A stretch of 64,000 nt of DNA from an uncultured Pseudomonadota bacterium (GTDB taxonomy: Bacteria; Pseudomonadota; Gammaproteobacteria; Burkholderiales; SG8-39): the NCBI GenBank assembly GCA_903834835.1, contig CAILKO010000049.1:62001-126000 (forward strand), read 5' to 3'. A program made the translations under genes and the position numbers. The notes beneath the pieces were generated by a model. The model did no database searches and had not been told where the DNA came from. It saw only the letters and a list, made by a program, of their open reading frames with translations. Every line of letters begins with the position of its first letter. Position 1 is the stretch's first letter. Of this stretch, positions 48,285-56,713 are shown piece by piece.

Positions 48285-49196
48285 ATGCAGATCGGCATCG
48301 CATTGCCCACATCGACACCCGATCCGAACGCCGGCTCGATACTCGATTTCGCCCGTATCGCGGACCAGGGCGGACTGGATTCGCTGTGGGTCATCGACCG
48401 GGTCACTTTCCCGCTCGTCGAGGCTTTTACGGCGCTTGCCGCCGCGGCGGCTGTCACCTCGCGCGTCACGCTCGGGACCTCGGTGCTGCTCGGGCCGACG
48501 CGCGATGCGGTGCTGCTCGCCTCCCAGGTCGCATCGATCGACGTGCTCTCGAACGGGCGCATGGTGCTCGGCCTGGGCGTGGGCAGTCGCGCCGAGGACT
48601 ATGCGGTCACCGGACGCGATTTCCACACTCGCGGACGCAAGCTCGACGCGGACCTTGCACTGATGCAGCGCATCTGGGCGGGCGAATCCCTGGCCGAAGG
48701 CTTTGGCGCGATCGGGCCGCGGCCGGTGCGCGGAAAGATTCCGTTGCTCTTCGGCGGCTCCAGCGACGCGGCGATGGCGCGCGCGGCGCGGCTAGGCGAA
48801 GGCCATCTGTGCGTGCCGCGCGGTATCGGCATCCAGACGCAGATGCTGGAGAAATTCCGCCAGGCCTGGGCGAAGGCCGGGCGCGAGGAAAAACCGAAGC
48901 TCTACGCGCAGGGCTATTTCTGCATCGACAGCACCGTCGAACGCGCGCATGAGCGCGTGCTCGACTACCAGGAGCACTACTACGGCCGTCGCCCGCGCGC
49001 GAGCGGCGGACTGGCCGAGCAGTCGGAGTTCGATCTGGTCGGACCGCCCGAAGTCGTGGCGCAGAAGATGCTGCAGTACCGCGCGCTCGGTGTGGACGGA
49101 CTCGTGCTGTTCCCGGCCTCCTCGGATATCGACCAGATCGAGTCGCTGGTCGGGCCGGTGCTCGATGCTTACCGCCGGGCGGGCGGGGGTCGGTAA
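48285..49196 (+). CDS. LLM-class F420/FMN-dependent oxidoreductase
   Basis: The 303-residue luciferase-like TIM-barrel protein has MQIGIALPTSTPD at the start, SLWVIDRVTFP, SRVTLGTSVLL, GRMVLGLGVG and KIPLLFGGSS as the classical strands of the family. CGGAGAT precedes the ATG. Members are FMN monooxygenases or F420 reductases; the cofactor cannot be assigned by eye. Last gene of the Bug-CoA-transferase run. Confidence 0.88.
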   Translation: MQIGIALPTSTPDPNAGSILDFARIADQGGLDSLWVIDRVTFPLVEAFTALAAAAAVTSRVTLGTSVLLGPTRDAVLLASQVASIDVLSNGRMVLGLGVGSRAEDYAVTGRDFHTRGRKLDADLALMQRIWAGESLAEGFGAIGPRPVRGKIPLLFGGSSDAAMARAARLGEGHLCVPRGIGIQTQMLEKFRQAWAKAGREEKPKLYAQGYFCIDSTVERAHERVLDYQEHYYGRRPRASGGLAEQSEFDLVGPPEVVAQKMLQYRALGVDGLVLFPASSDIDQIESLVGPVLDAYRRAGGGR

Positions 49197-49210
49197 ACTT
49201 CCTGATCGGC

Positions 49211-49244
49211 GTACAGATAGTAACGTTTAAGTTACTATTTGTAC
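49211..49244. promoter_or_regulatory. palindrome copy C (operator candidate)
   Basis: Fourteen-base arms (GTACAGATAGTAAC and GTTACTATTTGTAC, one mismatch) flank a 6-base spacer. It is the longest copy of the recurrent palindrome. It lies between the converging ends of the LLM oxidoreductase gene and a Bug receptor gene. Confidence 0.65.
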
Positions 49245-49264
49245 GGAATCCGCCTGGCGCGTTC

Positions 49265-50224
49265 CTATTTCGGCTGATAGCCCGAAATCTTCGCCGCGTT
49301 CGACCAGACGGCGAGCTCGTCGCGCAGCAGTTTCGTCAGTTCCTGCGGGCCGCCGACGAGCGGTCGCCCGTTCGCATTCAGCAGCTTGTCCACTTCCGGC
49401 GTGGCGATCGCCTCCTTCAGCGCCGCGGAGAGTTTCGCGACCACGGGCTCGGGCATCCCTACCGGCCCCATCATCGCGCCGATCACGGTGGCCTGCAGGT
49501 TAGGAAAACCGGCTTCCGTCGTCGTCGGCACATCGGGGATGGCGGCCACGCGCCGCGCGCCCGTGACGCCGAGCATGCGCATCTTTCCGCTTTGTACATA
49601 GGGCAGCAGCGCCTGCGTGGTGCTGAACACGAGCTGCACTTCGTTCACGAGGAGCGAAGTGTGCATCTGCGCGTTGCCCTTGAACTCGATGTGCTGCACC
49701 TGCAGCGGTGGATTCGAGAGCAGCGCGATCGGCAGGAAGTTCACGCCGCTGCTGCCCCCGAGGTTCAGCTTTCCGGGGTTCGCGCGCGCGTACTCGACGA
49801 ACTCCTTCAGCGTCGTGGCGGGAACCTGGTTGTTGATCGCGAGGATGTAGGGACTTTCCCAGACCGGGCCGATCGGCTGCAGCGCCGTATAGAAATCGTG
49901 CGGCAGATCCTTCACGAACACGCGGCTGATCGCCGAGGGCGCGATGTGATGGATCGTATAGCCGTCCGGATCGGCGTTCACCGTGGCGATCGCGCCGACA
50001 ATTCCGCCTGCGCCGGGCCGGTTTTCGATCACCACCGGGACTTTCAACCGTTCCTGCATCGGCTTTGCAAGCATGCGGGCATAGATGTCCATGATGCCGC
50101 CCGGCGGGAAGCCCACGATCATGCGGATCGGCTTGCTCGGGTACTGCTGGCCGAGAGCGGGAAGCGCTGCCAGAAACGAGATTGCCAGAACGGCGATGCT
50201 GCGGCCCGTGAAATGCGTCATCAC
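49265..50224 (-). CDS. Bug/TctC-family periplasmic solute-binding protein
   Basis: The 319-residue protein has a signal peptide of about 25 residues (ending LPALGQ). The core opening YPSKPIRMIVGFPPGGIMDIYARMLAKPM is followed by VVIENRPGAGGIVGAIATV, the Bug ligand-binding signature. It stands alone without TctA/TctB genes, 83 bases downstream of a glycosyltransferase-like gene on the same strand. Confidence 0.92.
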   Translation of the reverse strand: MMTHFTGRSIAVLAISFLAALPALGQQYPSKPIRMIVGFPPGGIMDIYARMLAKPMQERLKVPVVIENRPGAGGIVGAIATVNADPDGYTIHHIAPSAISRVFVKDLPHDFYTALQPIGPVWESPYILAINNQVPATTLKEFVEYARANPGKLNLGGSSGVNFLPIALLSNPPLQVQHIEFKGNAQMHTSLLVNEVQLVFSTTQALLPYVQSGKMRMLGVTGARRVAAIPDVPTTTEAGFPNLQATVIGAMMGPVGMPEPVVAKLSAALKEAIATPEVDKLLNANGRPLVGGPQELTKLLRDELAVWSNAAKISGYQPK

Positions 50225-50307
50225 CTTGCTCCTCCGGTGGGAAAGATATCGGAGGGGATGTTACTCCGGGGCGCGTGGCACGCGGGGCCGCCGTGCGCTC
50301 GTCGAGC

Positions 50308-51333
50308 CTAGGCGGGGCGATTACCTCCAGGAGGCCTGAGGACGCCGCAGATGACGGCTTTTTCGATGAACCGCTCGAATGATTGAAACCGGACGGAACC
50401 TGAATAGTAGAAGGTGAAATCCGGATCTTCACGCAGCTTCAGACCGAGGTCTTGATATTCGCCGAGACTTCCCTGTGTATAGGCTTGATCGGAGACACGC
50501 GCCAGCCTTTGAGCGAGCAGGTCCGTAAGCCGGAAATGCAGCAGCGCTATCGTCGGCAGATCAAAATTCAGAATCGGCGGGAGCACCGTGTGCGGATCGT
50601 TGAAGACTATGTCCGGTTCCAGAATCAACGGCGTCTTTGCCAGCCAGCCCGGCCCATCGCTGCCGAAGACTCTGCGCAGGGGGCCCCCTCGCACATCGAG
50701 TCGCGGGAAGTGACTGGTGCGCCAGTCCGCCGGCATCGCGATACGGTAGCCGTCTCCGTCAAAGTACGGACAGGCGTCGAGGAGGCGGCGCGAGCCGGCA
50801 ACGCGGGTGTTCGCTATCGCATCGCGACCGTACATGTCCACCATTACCGCGGTGGCTGCGCAGCGCCCTGTTTCGCGCAGGCGTGCTGCAAATTCATCGA
50901 GGCTGATCGCCGGCCAGCCATCATGGACTGCATGCTCGTCGACGTCAGCGCTGAAGCACCATGCCGCATCCGCATATCTGGAGAGCAGGTGGTTCTTCCA
51001 CGCCATTCCGAACAGGGCGGCCTTCAGATTTCCGAGATGTTGAAAAACGTCGCAATCCGCCTGGTCGAGAAGGAACGCAAGCGTGCCGTCACTTGATCCG
51101 TTATCGACGAAGGCAAATCGTGACACGCCGACACTACGGTAATGATTCAGGAAATGCGGGAGCAGCTGGCGTTCATTCTTGACGTTGCACAGGACGACTC
51201 CTTGCGATTGAACGATCGGTGTCGTCCGTATCGCTCGCAGCGTGGCGCCGTGCAGGCGACTGCCTTCCTTGAGCGTTTCCACTCTGCGGGCCAGCCGCGC
51301 GTCGTCAAGTGGATGTGGTTGCTTTTCGGTCAA
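50308..51333 (-). CDS. glycosyltransferase family 2-like protein
   Basis: The 341-residue protein opens with a GT-A fold: VLCNVKNERQLLPHFLNHYRSVGVSRFAFVDNGSSDGT is the nucleotide-sugar half and CFSADVDEHAV near residue 128 carries a DxD metal site. It resembles the Glyco_tranf_2_4 group. No signal or membrane helix is evident. It could decorate a surface glycan; acceptor and sugar are unknown. The base composition is slightly less GC-rich than the core region. Confidence 0.82.
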   Translation of the reverse strand: MTEKQPHPLDDARLARRVETLKEGSRLHGATLRAIRTTPIVQSQGVVLCNVKNERQLLPHFLNHYRSVGVSRFAFVDNGSSDGTLAFLLDQADCDVFQHLGNLKAALFGMAWKNHLLSRYADAAWCFSADVDEHAVHDGWPAISLDEFAARLRETGRCAATAVMVDMYGRDAIANTRVAGSRRLLDACPYFDGDGYRIAMPADWRTSHFPRLDVRGGPLRRVFGSDGPGWLAKTPLILEPDIVFNDPHTVLPPILNFDLPTIALLHFRLTDLLAQRLARVSDQAYTQGSLGEYQDLGLKLREDPDFTFYYSGSVRFQSFERFIEKAVICGVLRPPGGNRPA

Positions 51334-51393
51334 TGACAGAGTCCGGTTAGGGCAGATCGACCTTGCTCTTTTCGTGAAGGCACTACCGGCAAT

Positions 51394-52554
51394 CTATGGA
51401 TGCGGCGGTCGCTGCGGGCCAAGCAGGCTTTCGGAGATCTCGCTCAAGCCTTGCACGCCCGCGAGCTGCATCGAGCGTCGCAGTTCATCGCTCAGGATAT
51501 CGAGGGCGCGGCGTGCCCCCTCCAGACCGCCCGCGCTGACGCCATAGAGCAGGGGGCGCCCGAAGGCCACCGCTTGTGCGCCCAGGGCGATCGCCTTCAT
51601 CGCGTCGACACCCCTGCGCACGCCCGAGTCGACAATGATCGGTACGCGGCCGGAAACAGCCCGGGCAATGGCCGGGAGGGCGCGCAGCGGGGCAATGGCG
51701 CCGTCAAGCTGGCGCCCGCCGTGGTTCGAAATCCATAGCGCGTCCACGCCCATTTCCACCAGGCGCCTTGCATCGTCCGGATGTTCGACGCCCTTCGCCA
51801 GGAGCTTGCCCGGCCAACGATCCCGGATGGCGGCGAATTCGTCCCAGCTGAAGCTGGCGTCGAGATTCTGGCCGACGAGCGCCGCAATCGTGGCGCCCGA
51901 AGAGCGAAATCCCTGGAAGCCGCGCAGGTTGGCGAAATCCGGGCCTCCGGCGCGCAGGAATCTCAGCAACCACGCCGGGTGACGCAGGACATCGAGAAGT
52001 TCCGCAGGGCCCGGCCGGAAGGGAATCGTGTACCGGTTGCGGAGATCCCGTTCTCGCTTTCCACCCACCGCGAGATCCAGCGTGACGACGAGTCCCTCAT
52101 ACCCCGCGGCCGCTGCGCGTTGTATCAATGTCTCCAGAAACGGCTTGTCCTTGAGCACGTAGAGCTGAAACCACAGTCGTCCGCCCGCTCGCTCGGCAAT
52201 GCTCTCGATGCTGCTGGTCGCGGTGGTCGACAAGGTGTACGGGATGCCACGCTCTGCGGCGGCGCGGGCAATCTCTACATCGGCTTGCGGCCAGCCCATC
52301 CCGATTCCACCGGTCGGGGCGACCACAAACGGCAGCGCAGCCGGCGTGCCGACTATGGATGTGCCGAGTTCGGGATTCGACACATTGACCAGGACGCGAG
52401 GAACAATGGAAATTTCCTCGAACGCCCGCCGGTTCTCGCGCAGACTGATTTCATCTTCTGCACCCCCGTCAAAGAAGTCGAAGACGCCTCTGGGCAGGTA
52501 CTCCTTCGCCATGCGACGAAGGTCGTCGATTGAATGAGCGCGCGCTGCGGACAT
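51394..52554 (-). CDS. FMN-dependent alpha-hydroxy-acid dehydrogenase/oxidase
   Basis: The 386-residue TIM-barrel flavoenzyme belongs to the lactate/glycolate/mandelate family. FVVAPTGGIGMGWPQADVE and YTLSTTATSSIESI are the early FMN-site strands. The catalytic His is in WISNHGGRQLDGA, and IIVDSGVRRGVDAMKAIALGAQAVAFGR is the FMN-phosphate site. It oxidises an L-2-hydroxy acid to a keto acid. It is divergent from the amidohydrolase remnant at 52785. Confidence 0.93.
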   Translation of the reverse strand: MSAARAHSIDDLRRMAKEYLPRGVFDFFDGGAEDEISLRENRRAFEEISIVPRVLVNVSNPELGTSIVGTPAALPFVVAPTGGIGMGWPQADVEIARAAAERGIPYTLSTTATSSIESIAERAGGRLWFQLYVLKDKPFLETLIQRAAAAGYEGLVVTLDLAVGGKRERDLRNRYTIPFRPGPAELLDVLRHPAWLLRFLRAGGPDFANLRGFQGFRSSGATIAALVGQNLDASFSWDEFAAIRDRWPGKLLAKGVEHPDDARRLVEMGVDALWISNHGGRQLDGAIAPLRALPAIARAVSGRVPIIVDSGVRRGVDAMKAIALGAQAVAFGRPLLYGVSAGGLEGARRALDILSDELRRSMQLAGVQGLSEISESLLGPQRPPHP

Positions 52555-52784
52555 GGATACGGTCGATTTCTCTTGGGAATGCCGGTTGATCTGAGCGCCA
52601 CGGCTTACGGCGTGCCGGAGACATCACTGAACTGCACACGGCGGCCTGCGCATCGATGTGAGGACCCCATGCTAACCTGCTGCGACCAGAAGATTTTTCC
52701 CTGTGTTTCCCGTCGTCGCGACACGATCCGGACGATCGAGCGGGGACAGTTCAAATTTCATCACAAGCGGAAGGAGAGGCTTGA

Positions 52785-52961
52785 ATGGTACAGCGCGTTA
52801 CGTCGATCATCGACAGCGACGGGCACACCATCGCAGACTGGAAGGGGATGATGAAGTTCACGCCTGAGGCCTGCGCCAAGACGATCGGCGCGCCACCGCT
52901 TTCTAACCCTTTCCCGCCGCTCGACCATCGGCTGCTGTGGGCGCGACACGCGAACGTTTGA
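52785..52961 (+). pseudogene. 58-codon frame, probable N-terminal remnant of an amidohydrolase gene
   Basis: A strong AAGGAGAGG ribosome site precedes this ATG. The peptide contains IIDSDGHTIADWKGMMKF, which resembles the opening of amidohydrolase_2 enzymes with their Asp-x-His metal motif, but the frame stops after 58 residues and no continuation is seen in the other frames of the next 220 bases. A short functional protein is also possible. Confidence 0.45.
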
Positions 52962-53185
52962 CCTGCGACACTAGGCGCAAGACTGAACCCGCACAGCAGG
53001 GGCTGTCGTGCTTGCAGGCGAGAGGACGGATTCGCGTTCAGAAAGTTTTCGTTTGGGTAACTTGATTTGTGGGGAAGAGATGATCGCTGGCTGCCGCCTT
53101 TCGGTTCGCGGTGGAGCAATGGCCGGATGCCATTTTGGTTTGTTACCAATGGTGCCAAAGATGAAGCAAGGGCTTTCGGAATCGC

Positions 53186-54661
53186 ATGGCTGAAATACCC
53201 TCCCGCGATACATCCTGGGCATCGCCGTCCACGGCGGACTATCTGGCGTTTCACGCGGCGCACCGTCCGGACGCGATTGCCGTAATAGGGAACGGCGTCG
53301 AATATAGCTACGCCCGCTTTCACCGCGACTTGCAGAAAATGACGCACGCGCTGGCTGCGTTCGGGTTAGAGCGCGGCAGTCTGGTGGCTGTTGCGTGCGG
53401 TGGCGTCTACATTCATTGGTTGCTGCTGCTCGGCTGGGAGAATCTGGGTATCGCCACGGCGTCGTTCATAAGGGGTGAGGCTTCCGCAACCCTGCTCGCC
53501 CTGCTGGCGCGCGCCGACCTCGTGATGTCCGAGGTGGACTTGCCCCCGGGCAGCAAGGCACGGCACCACACGCTGACGCCGCCTTGGGTAGCCGCGGTCC
53601 TCGGATCGGCCCTCCCGCCAACCGGCGATCAGTCGATCGGTCCCGGCGTCGGCCTGGCGGAGGTTCTCCGGATTCGTCGCTCGTCCGGAACAACCGGTGG
53701 CCAGAAGATGATGGCGGTGACGAGACAGATGGAGGAGTTTTTCATCAGCGGTTATCTGTTGAGGTATGGTTTCACACCTTCGTCCAGGTCCCTTATCGTG
53801 CTGGGGTTCGGAGTTGCCGCCGCGTACGCGAATGCAACCGCCTGCCTGCGATTGGGCGCCACTGTCGTTTTCGACACAAGGCTCGACGCCGCCCGCTGCA
53901 TCGTGGAGTACCAGCCGAGTCACGTCAGGCTTTACCCCTACCAGTTGCCCGCTCTTCTGGCGATGTTTGCCACCGACCTGCCCAAGCCGAAGGCGCTGAC
54001 CGTGTCACTGGGCGCTGCGCCGCTGAGCAAGGAACTTCGCTCGAAGGTGCTGAAGCTTCTGGCGACCAGGCTCATTTACTCCTACAACTGCAATGAAGCC
54101 GGAACCATTGCGGAAATTGACGCGGACGGCAATGCAAGCTTGCTGCCGGGAATACAGGCCGAGGTGGTCGAAAAAGATGATGCCCCGGCTCAACCTGACC
54201 AGATCGGGCGGGTGCGCGTGCGCTCACCGGCCATGGTAGAGGGCTACCTCGACAACCCCGAAGCCACGGCGCAGATGTTCCGCGACGGCTGGTTCTACAC
54301 AGGCGATGCCGGGATCATGGTCGGGCCGCGCAGGCTGAAGATTGTTGGCCGCGTCGACGAACTGCTCAATGTCGGCGGGCTGAAGGTTTCACCGGAAGAC
54401 ATCAGAAATTCGGTTGCGCAAGTACCAGGTGTCGTTGATGTCGGAGTGACCTCGGTTGCCAACGCCGATGGTGTCGAGGAGATCGGCATTGCAGTCGTGC
54501 TGGGCGAAGGCGCGGACATGGGCAATATCCACGCCCGTATCGCCCGCCGAATGAAGGTCTACGGGAACGCTCAGTTAATCGCTGTCGCGCGAATCCCCAG
54601 AACCGCGGAGACTGGAAAAATCCAGCGCGCGGAGTTGAAAAAACTATTCGTCCGCGCCTGA
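53186..54661 (+). CDS. AMP-dependent acyl-CoA synthetase/ligase
   Basis: The 491-residue ANL-superfamily enzyme has its AMP-binding loop in RIRRSSGTTGGQKMMAVTR near residue 166. YNCNEAGTIAEID is motif A5, GWFYTGDAGIM and KIVGRVDELLNVGGLKVSP are the hinge region, and the catalytic Lys is in TAETGKIQRAEL. It adenylates a carboxylic acid and probably loads it on CoA. It is slightly shorter than typical long-chain ligases. A terminator lies about 120 bases downstream. The substrate is not known. Confidence 0.9.
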   Translation: MAEIPSRDTSWASPSTADYLAFHAAHRPDAIAVIGNGVEYSYARFHRDLQKMTHALAAFGLERGSLVAVACGGVYIHWLLLLGWENLGIATASFIRGEASATLLALLARADLVMSEVDLPPGSKARHHTLTPPWVAAVLGSALPPTGDQSIGPGVGLAEVLRIRRSSGTTGGQKMMAVTRQMEEFFISGYLLRYGFTPSSRSLIVLGFGVAAAYANATACLRLGATVVFDTRLDAARCIVEYQPSHVRLYPYQLPALLAMFATDLPKPKALTVSLGAAPLSKELRSKVLKLLATRLIYSYNCNEAGTIAEIDADGNASLLPGIQAEVVEKDDAPAQPDQIGRVRVRSPAMVEGYLDNPEATAQMFRDGWFYTGDAGIMVGPRRLKIVGRVDELLNVGGLKVSPEDIRNSVAQVPGVVDVGVTSVANADGVEEIGIAVVLGEGADMGNIHARIARRMKVYGNAQLIAVARIPRTAETGKIQRAELKKLFVRA

Positions 54662-54749
54662 TTTCGATCTGGGCATTCTTCCCTCGGATTGACTTCCGGA
54701 CCGGGCGGAGTACAGTTGCCTTGCGCCGATTTGAATTCAGCTTGCTGGG

Positions 54750-54774
54750 CGCTTTATAAATACACGCTAAAGCG
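54750..54774 (+). other. AT-rich hairpin preceding the terminator
   Basis: CGCTTTA (54750-54756) pairs with TAAAGCG (54768-54774) around an 11-base loop. Its right arm can alternatively pair with CGCTCTAGCG at 54783-54792, inside the following terminator, giving mutually exclusive folds. Confidence 0.4.
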
Positions 54775-54778
54775 AGGG

Positions 54779-54812
54779 AACCCGCTCTAGCGCAAGCTGT
54801 GCGGGTTTTTTG
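54779..54812 (+). terminator. rho-independent terminator after the acyl-CoA ligase gene
   Basis: AACCCGC (54779-54785) pairs with GCGGGTT (54801-54807), with an inner AGC-GCAA-GCT helix, and a T-run follows at once. Confidence 0.88.
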
Positions 54813-54903
54813 TTGTCCGGATGACCCACGCCACGGGTCGAGGGGGATTTGTTCCAGCTTGCTGCCCCTGCCAGATTGGCGAAGCAGCTAAACGGGAGAA
54901 TGA

Positions 54904-55036
54904 CATGACTGACCTCGTCAACCGCCATCCGGCGGGTTTTGACTATCCCTTCCGCCCCACCAGGTACGTCCTAGACGTCGATCCGAGGACGCTCCTGCTC
55001 TCATCGATAAAGACTCATGTCCAGACTTCGCGGTGA
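54904..55036 (+). CDS. small hypothetical protein
   Basis: A 43-residue frame is preceded by CGGGAGAA at a good distance from the ATG. The peptide MTDLVNRHPAGFDYPF continues to a basic C-terminus. No family is recognised. It overlaps the next small frame by 20 bases. It lies between a terminator and tRNA-Ser, a common place for transferred DNA. Confidence 0.33.
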
Positions 55037-55259
55037 TGACGTGACCGATGCTGACCGGAAACTGTGGCGGAAACTCCACTGGGTCTACCACGGTGCTATC
55101 GGGAAGGCGCATCTGATCCCCCTCCGGATTCACAAGCGGCTCGTGCTTGTGTACTGCGAGGAAATGATGATCCACGTCCACAACGCGGGGCCGACCGCTA
55201 TTTCGGGGAGGGCGATCGCCCATCGAGTGACTTATCACTTCACTCCGACGAAAGAATGA
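55017..55259 (+). CDS. small basic hypothetical protein
   Basis: The 80-residue frame is rich in His, Lys and Arg (KLWRKLHWVYHGAIGKAH, then VYCEEMMIHVHNAGP). Codon third positions are fairly GC-rich but less so than in core genes. No domain is recognised. It overlaps the preceding frame, so the two may be coupled or may represent one frameshifted gene. Confidence 0.35.
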   Translation: MSRLRGDDVTDADRKLWRKLHWVYHGAIGKAHLIPLRIHKRLVLVYCEEMMIHVHNAGPTAISGRAIAHRVTYHFTPTKE

Positions 55260-55347
55260 GCAAAGCAGGCCCTACGATTCCACCAGGCGGGGGGGCATCC
55301 TCAGGCAATAACTGGTGCGAGAATCCATGGTCAGGTCAGAACTTGGC

Positions 55348-55435
55348 TGGCGGAGAGTGAGGGATTCGAACCCCCGGAACCTTTCGGTTCAACGGTTTTC
55401 AAGACCGCCGCATTAAACCGCTCTGCCAACTCTCC
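55348..55435 (-). tRNA. tRNA-Ser (anticodon TGA)
   Basis: 88 nt. The acceptor arms GGAGAGT and ACTCTCC pair, CCA is encoded (TGG at 55348-55350 on the plus strand), the anticodon loop CTTGAAA gives TGA, and a long variable arm (CCGAAAGG region) and the GGTTCGAATCC T-arm mark a class II serine tRNA. Confidence 0.96.
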
Positions 55436-55473
55436 GTAGACGAGATTCTACCGGCGCGCGGCGCGGCGCGGGA

Positions 55474-56544
55474 CTAGGCCGCGGGCGTGAGTTCGGCGAT
55501 CTCCATCGCGTCGCCAGCTCCCCGGATCGCGACGGCTCTTGGATCCGCCCACGCAAAGCGCGGGTCGCCTTCCAGCAAATCGCGCATGGCCCGTGTGGCG
55601 AGGACGGTGGACGGCGCCGCGTGGCCGCACAGTCGGGCAGCAACGTTGAGGGTACGGCCGACGACGCTGTAGTCGAAGCGCCGGCCGCTGCCCGTGTTGC
55701 CGATGACGGCGGGTCCGGCGTGCAGGCCGATGCGGCAGCCGGGTCCGCCGGTTTCGATTTCCAGTGCACGGATCGCAAGGGCACAGCGCGCCGCGAGCAG
55801 CGCGCGCTGCGGCCCGGTGAAGGTCGCGAGCAGGCTGTCGCCGGGGTGGCGCTCGATGTGACCGTTGTAGCGCAGGATGCAGGCCGCGTGCGCATCCAGC
55901 CGCCGGCCGAGGACCTGCAGCAGTGCCTCCGGTGCGAGCGTCTCGTCCTCGGCGAGTTCGCGCGCATCGACGAACAGCGCGCAGAGCTCCACCCGCTCGG
56001 GCGGGTGCAGCAGCCCGGATTCGGCGTGGGTGCGGATGAGTTCGCTCGTGCGCGGCGACAGGTATTGCTGAAGCGATGCGTTCCGCAATTCGAGCGCATC
56101 CAGATAGGCCGCGCGCTCAAGCAGGCTCTTCAGCCGGGCGCGCAGCACGACCGAGTGCACCGGCTTGCGGATGAAGTCGTCGCCGCCCGCATCGAGCGCC
56201 CATTGCAGCATCTCGGTCGCTTCCATGCCGGTGACGAAGATCACGGGCGCGCTGCGGTGCGCGGGCGTCGCGCGCAGCACGCGGCACAGTTCGATGCCGC
56301 TCAGGCCGGGCATGTTGATATCGAGCACGAAGGCATCGATACGCTCGCCGCGCACGGCCTCAAGCGCGGCATCGCCGCTTTCGGCCTGCACCACGGTCAT
56401 GCCTGCGTGCTCGAGGCCGGCAGCGACCAGCATGCGCGGCGTCGCCTGGTCATCGACCACGAGCACGCGCTTGCCGTTCAGAATATTCGTCATCGCGGAT
56501 TCCGGCAGGGCGCCATTCCCTTCGGTCTGTTCTTCTGCGTGCAT
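55474..56544 (-). CDS. response-regulator receiver fused to a class III nucleotide cyclase-like domain
   Basis: The 356-residue cytoplasmic protein has a receiver domain (about residues 22-140) with VLVVDDQ, the phospho-acceptor Asp in FVLDINMPGLSG and the Lys in FIRKPV. The C-terminal cyclase homology domain keeps both metal Asp residues (LFVDAREL and PGDSLLATF) and the transition-state Asn and Arg in NVAARL. The two residues that usually select adenine, Lys and Asp, both appear as Arg (IERHPGD and VVGRTLN), so the product is uncertain. Stand-alone gene divergent from gltX. Confidence 0.85.
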   Translation of the reverse strand: MHAEEQTEGNGALPESAMTNILNGKRVLVVDDQATPRMLVAAGLEHAGMTVVQAESGDAALEAVRGERIDAFVLDINMPGLSGIELCRVLRATPAHRSAPVIFVTGMEATEMLQWALDAGGDDFIRKPVHSVVLRARLKSLLERAAYLDALELRNASLQQYLSPRTSELIRTHAESGLLHPPERVELCALFVDARELAEDETLAPEALLQVLGRRLDAHAACILRYNGHIERHPGDSLLATFTGPQRALLAARCALAIRALEIETGGPGCRIGLHAGPAVIGNTGSGRRFDYSVVGRTLNVAARLCGHAAPSTVLATRAMRDLLEGDPRFAWADPRAVAIRGAGDAMEIAELTPAA

Positions 56545-56713
56545 GATCCTAGCGTCAGCGCGGCGGCGCTGCGCGGTAATTTCGCCGCTTCTCCGCGAAG
56601 TGGTTGCTTGAGACGGGCTGGCGCGGCGCCGCCCAGTAGAATGCCGGGCTCGGGATACCGAGACTTTCCGATCCCGCATTTGTTCCCCACGTTCACACTT
56701 TCCCGGATGAGTC

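Noticed and set aside
49211-49244. Palindrome C as a rho-independent terminator for the converging genes
   Set aside because: The stem is A/T-rich and no T-run follows; the same sequence recurs upstream of a gene at 39862.
55348-55435. Genomic island attachment site at tRNA-Ser
   Set aside because: No second copy of the tRNA 3' end and no integrase were found in the window, so an island cannot be supported.
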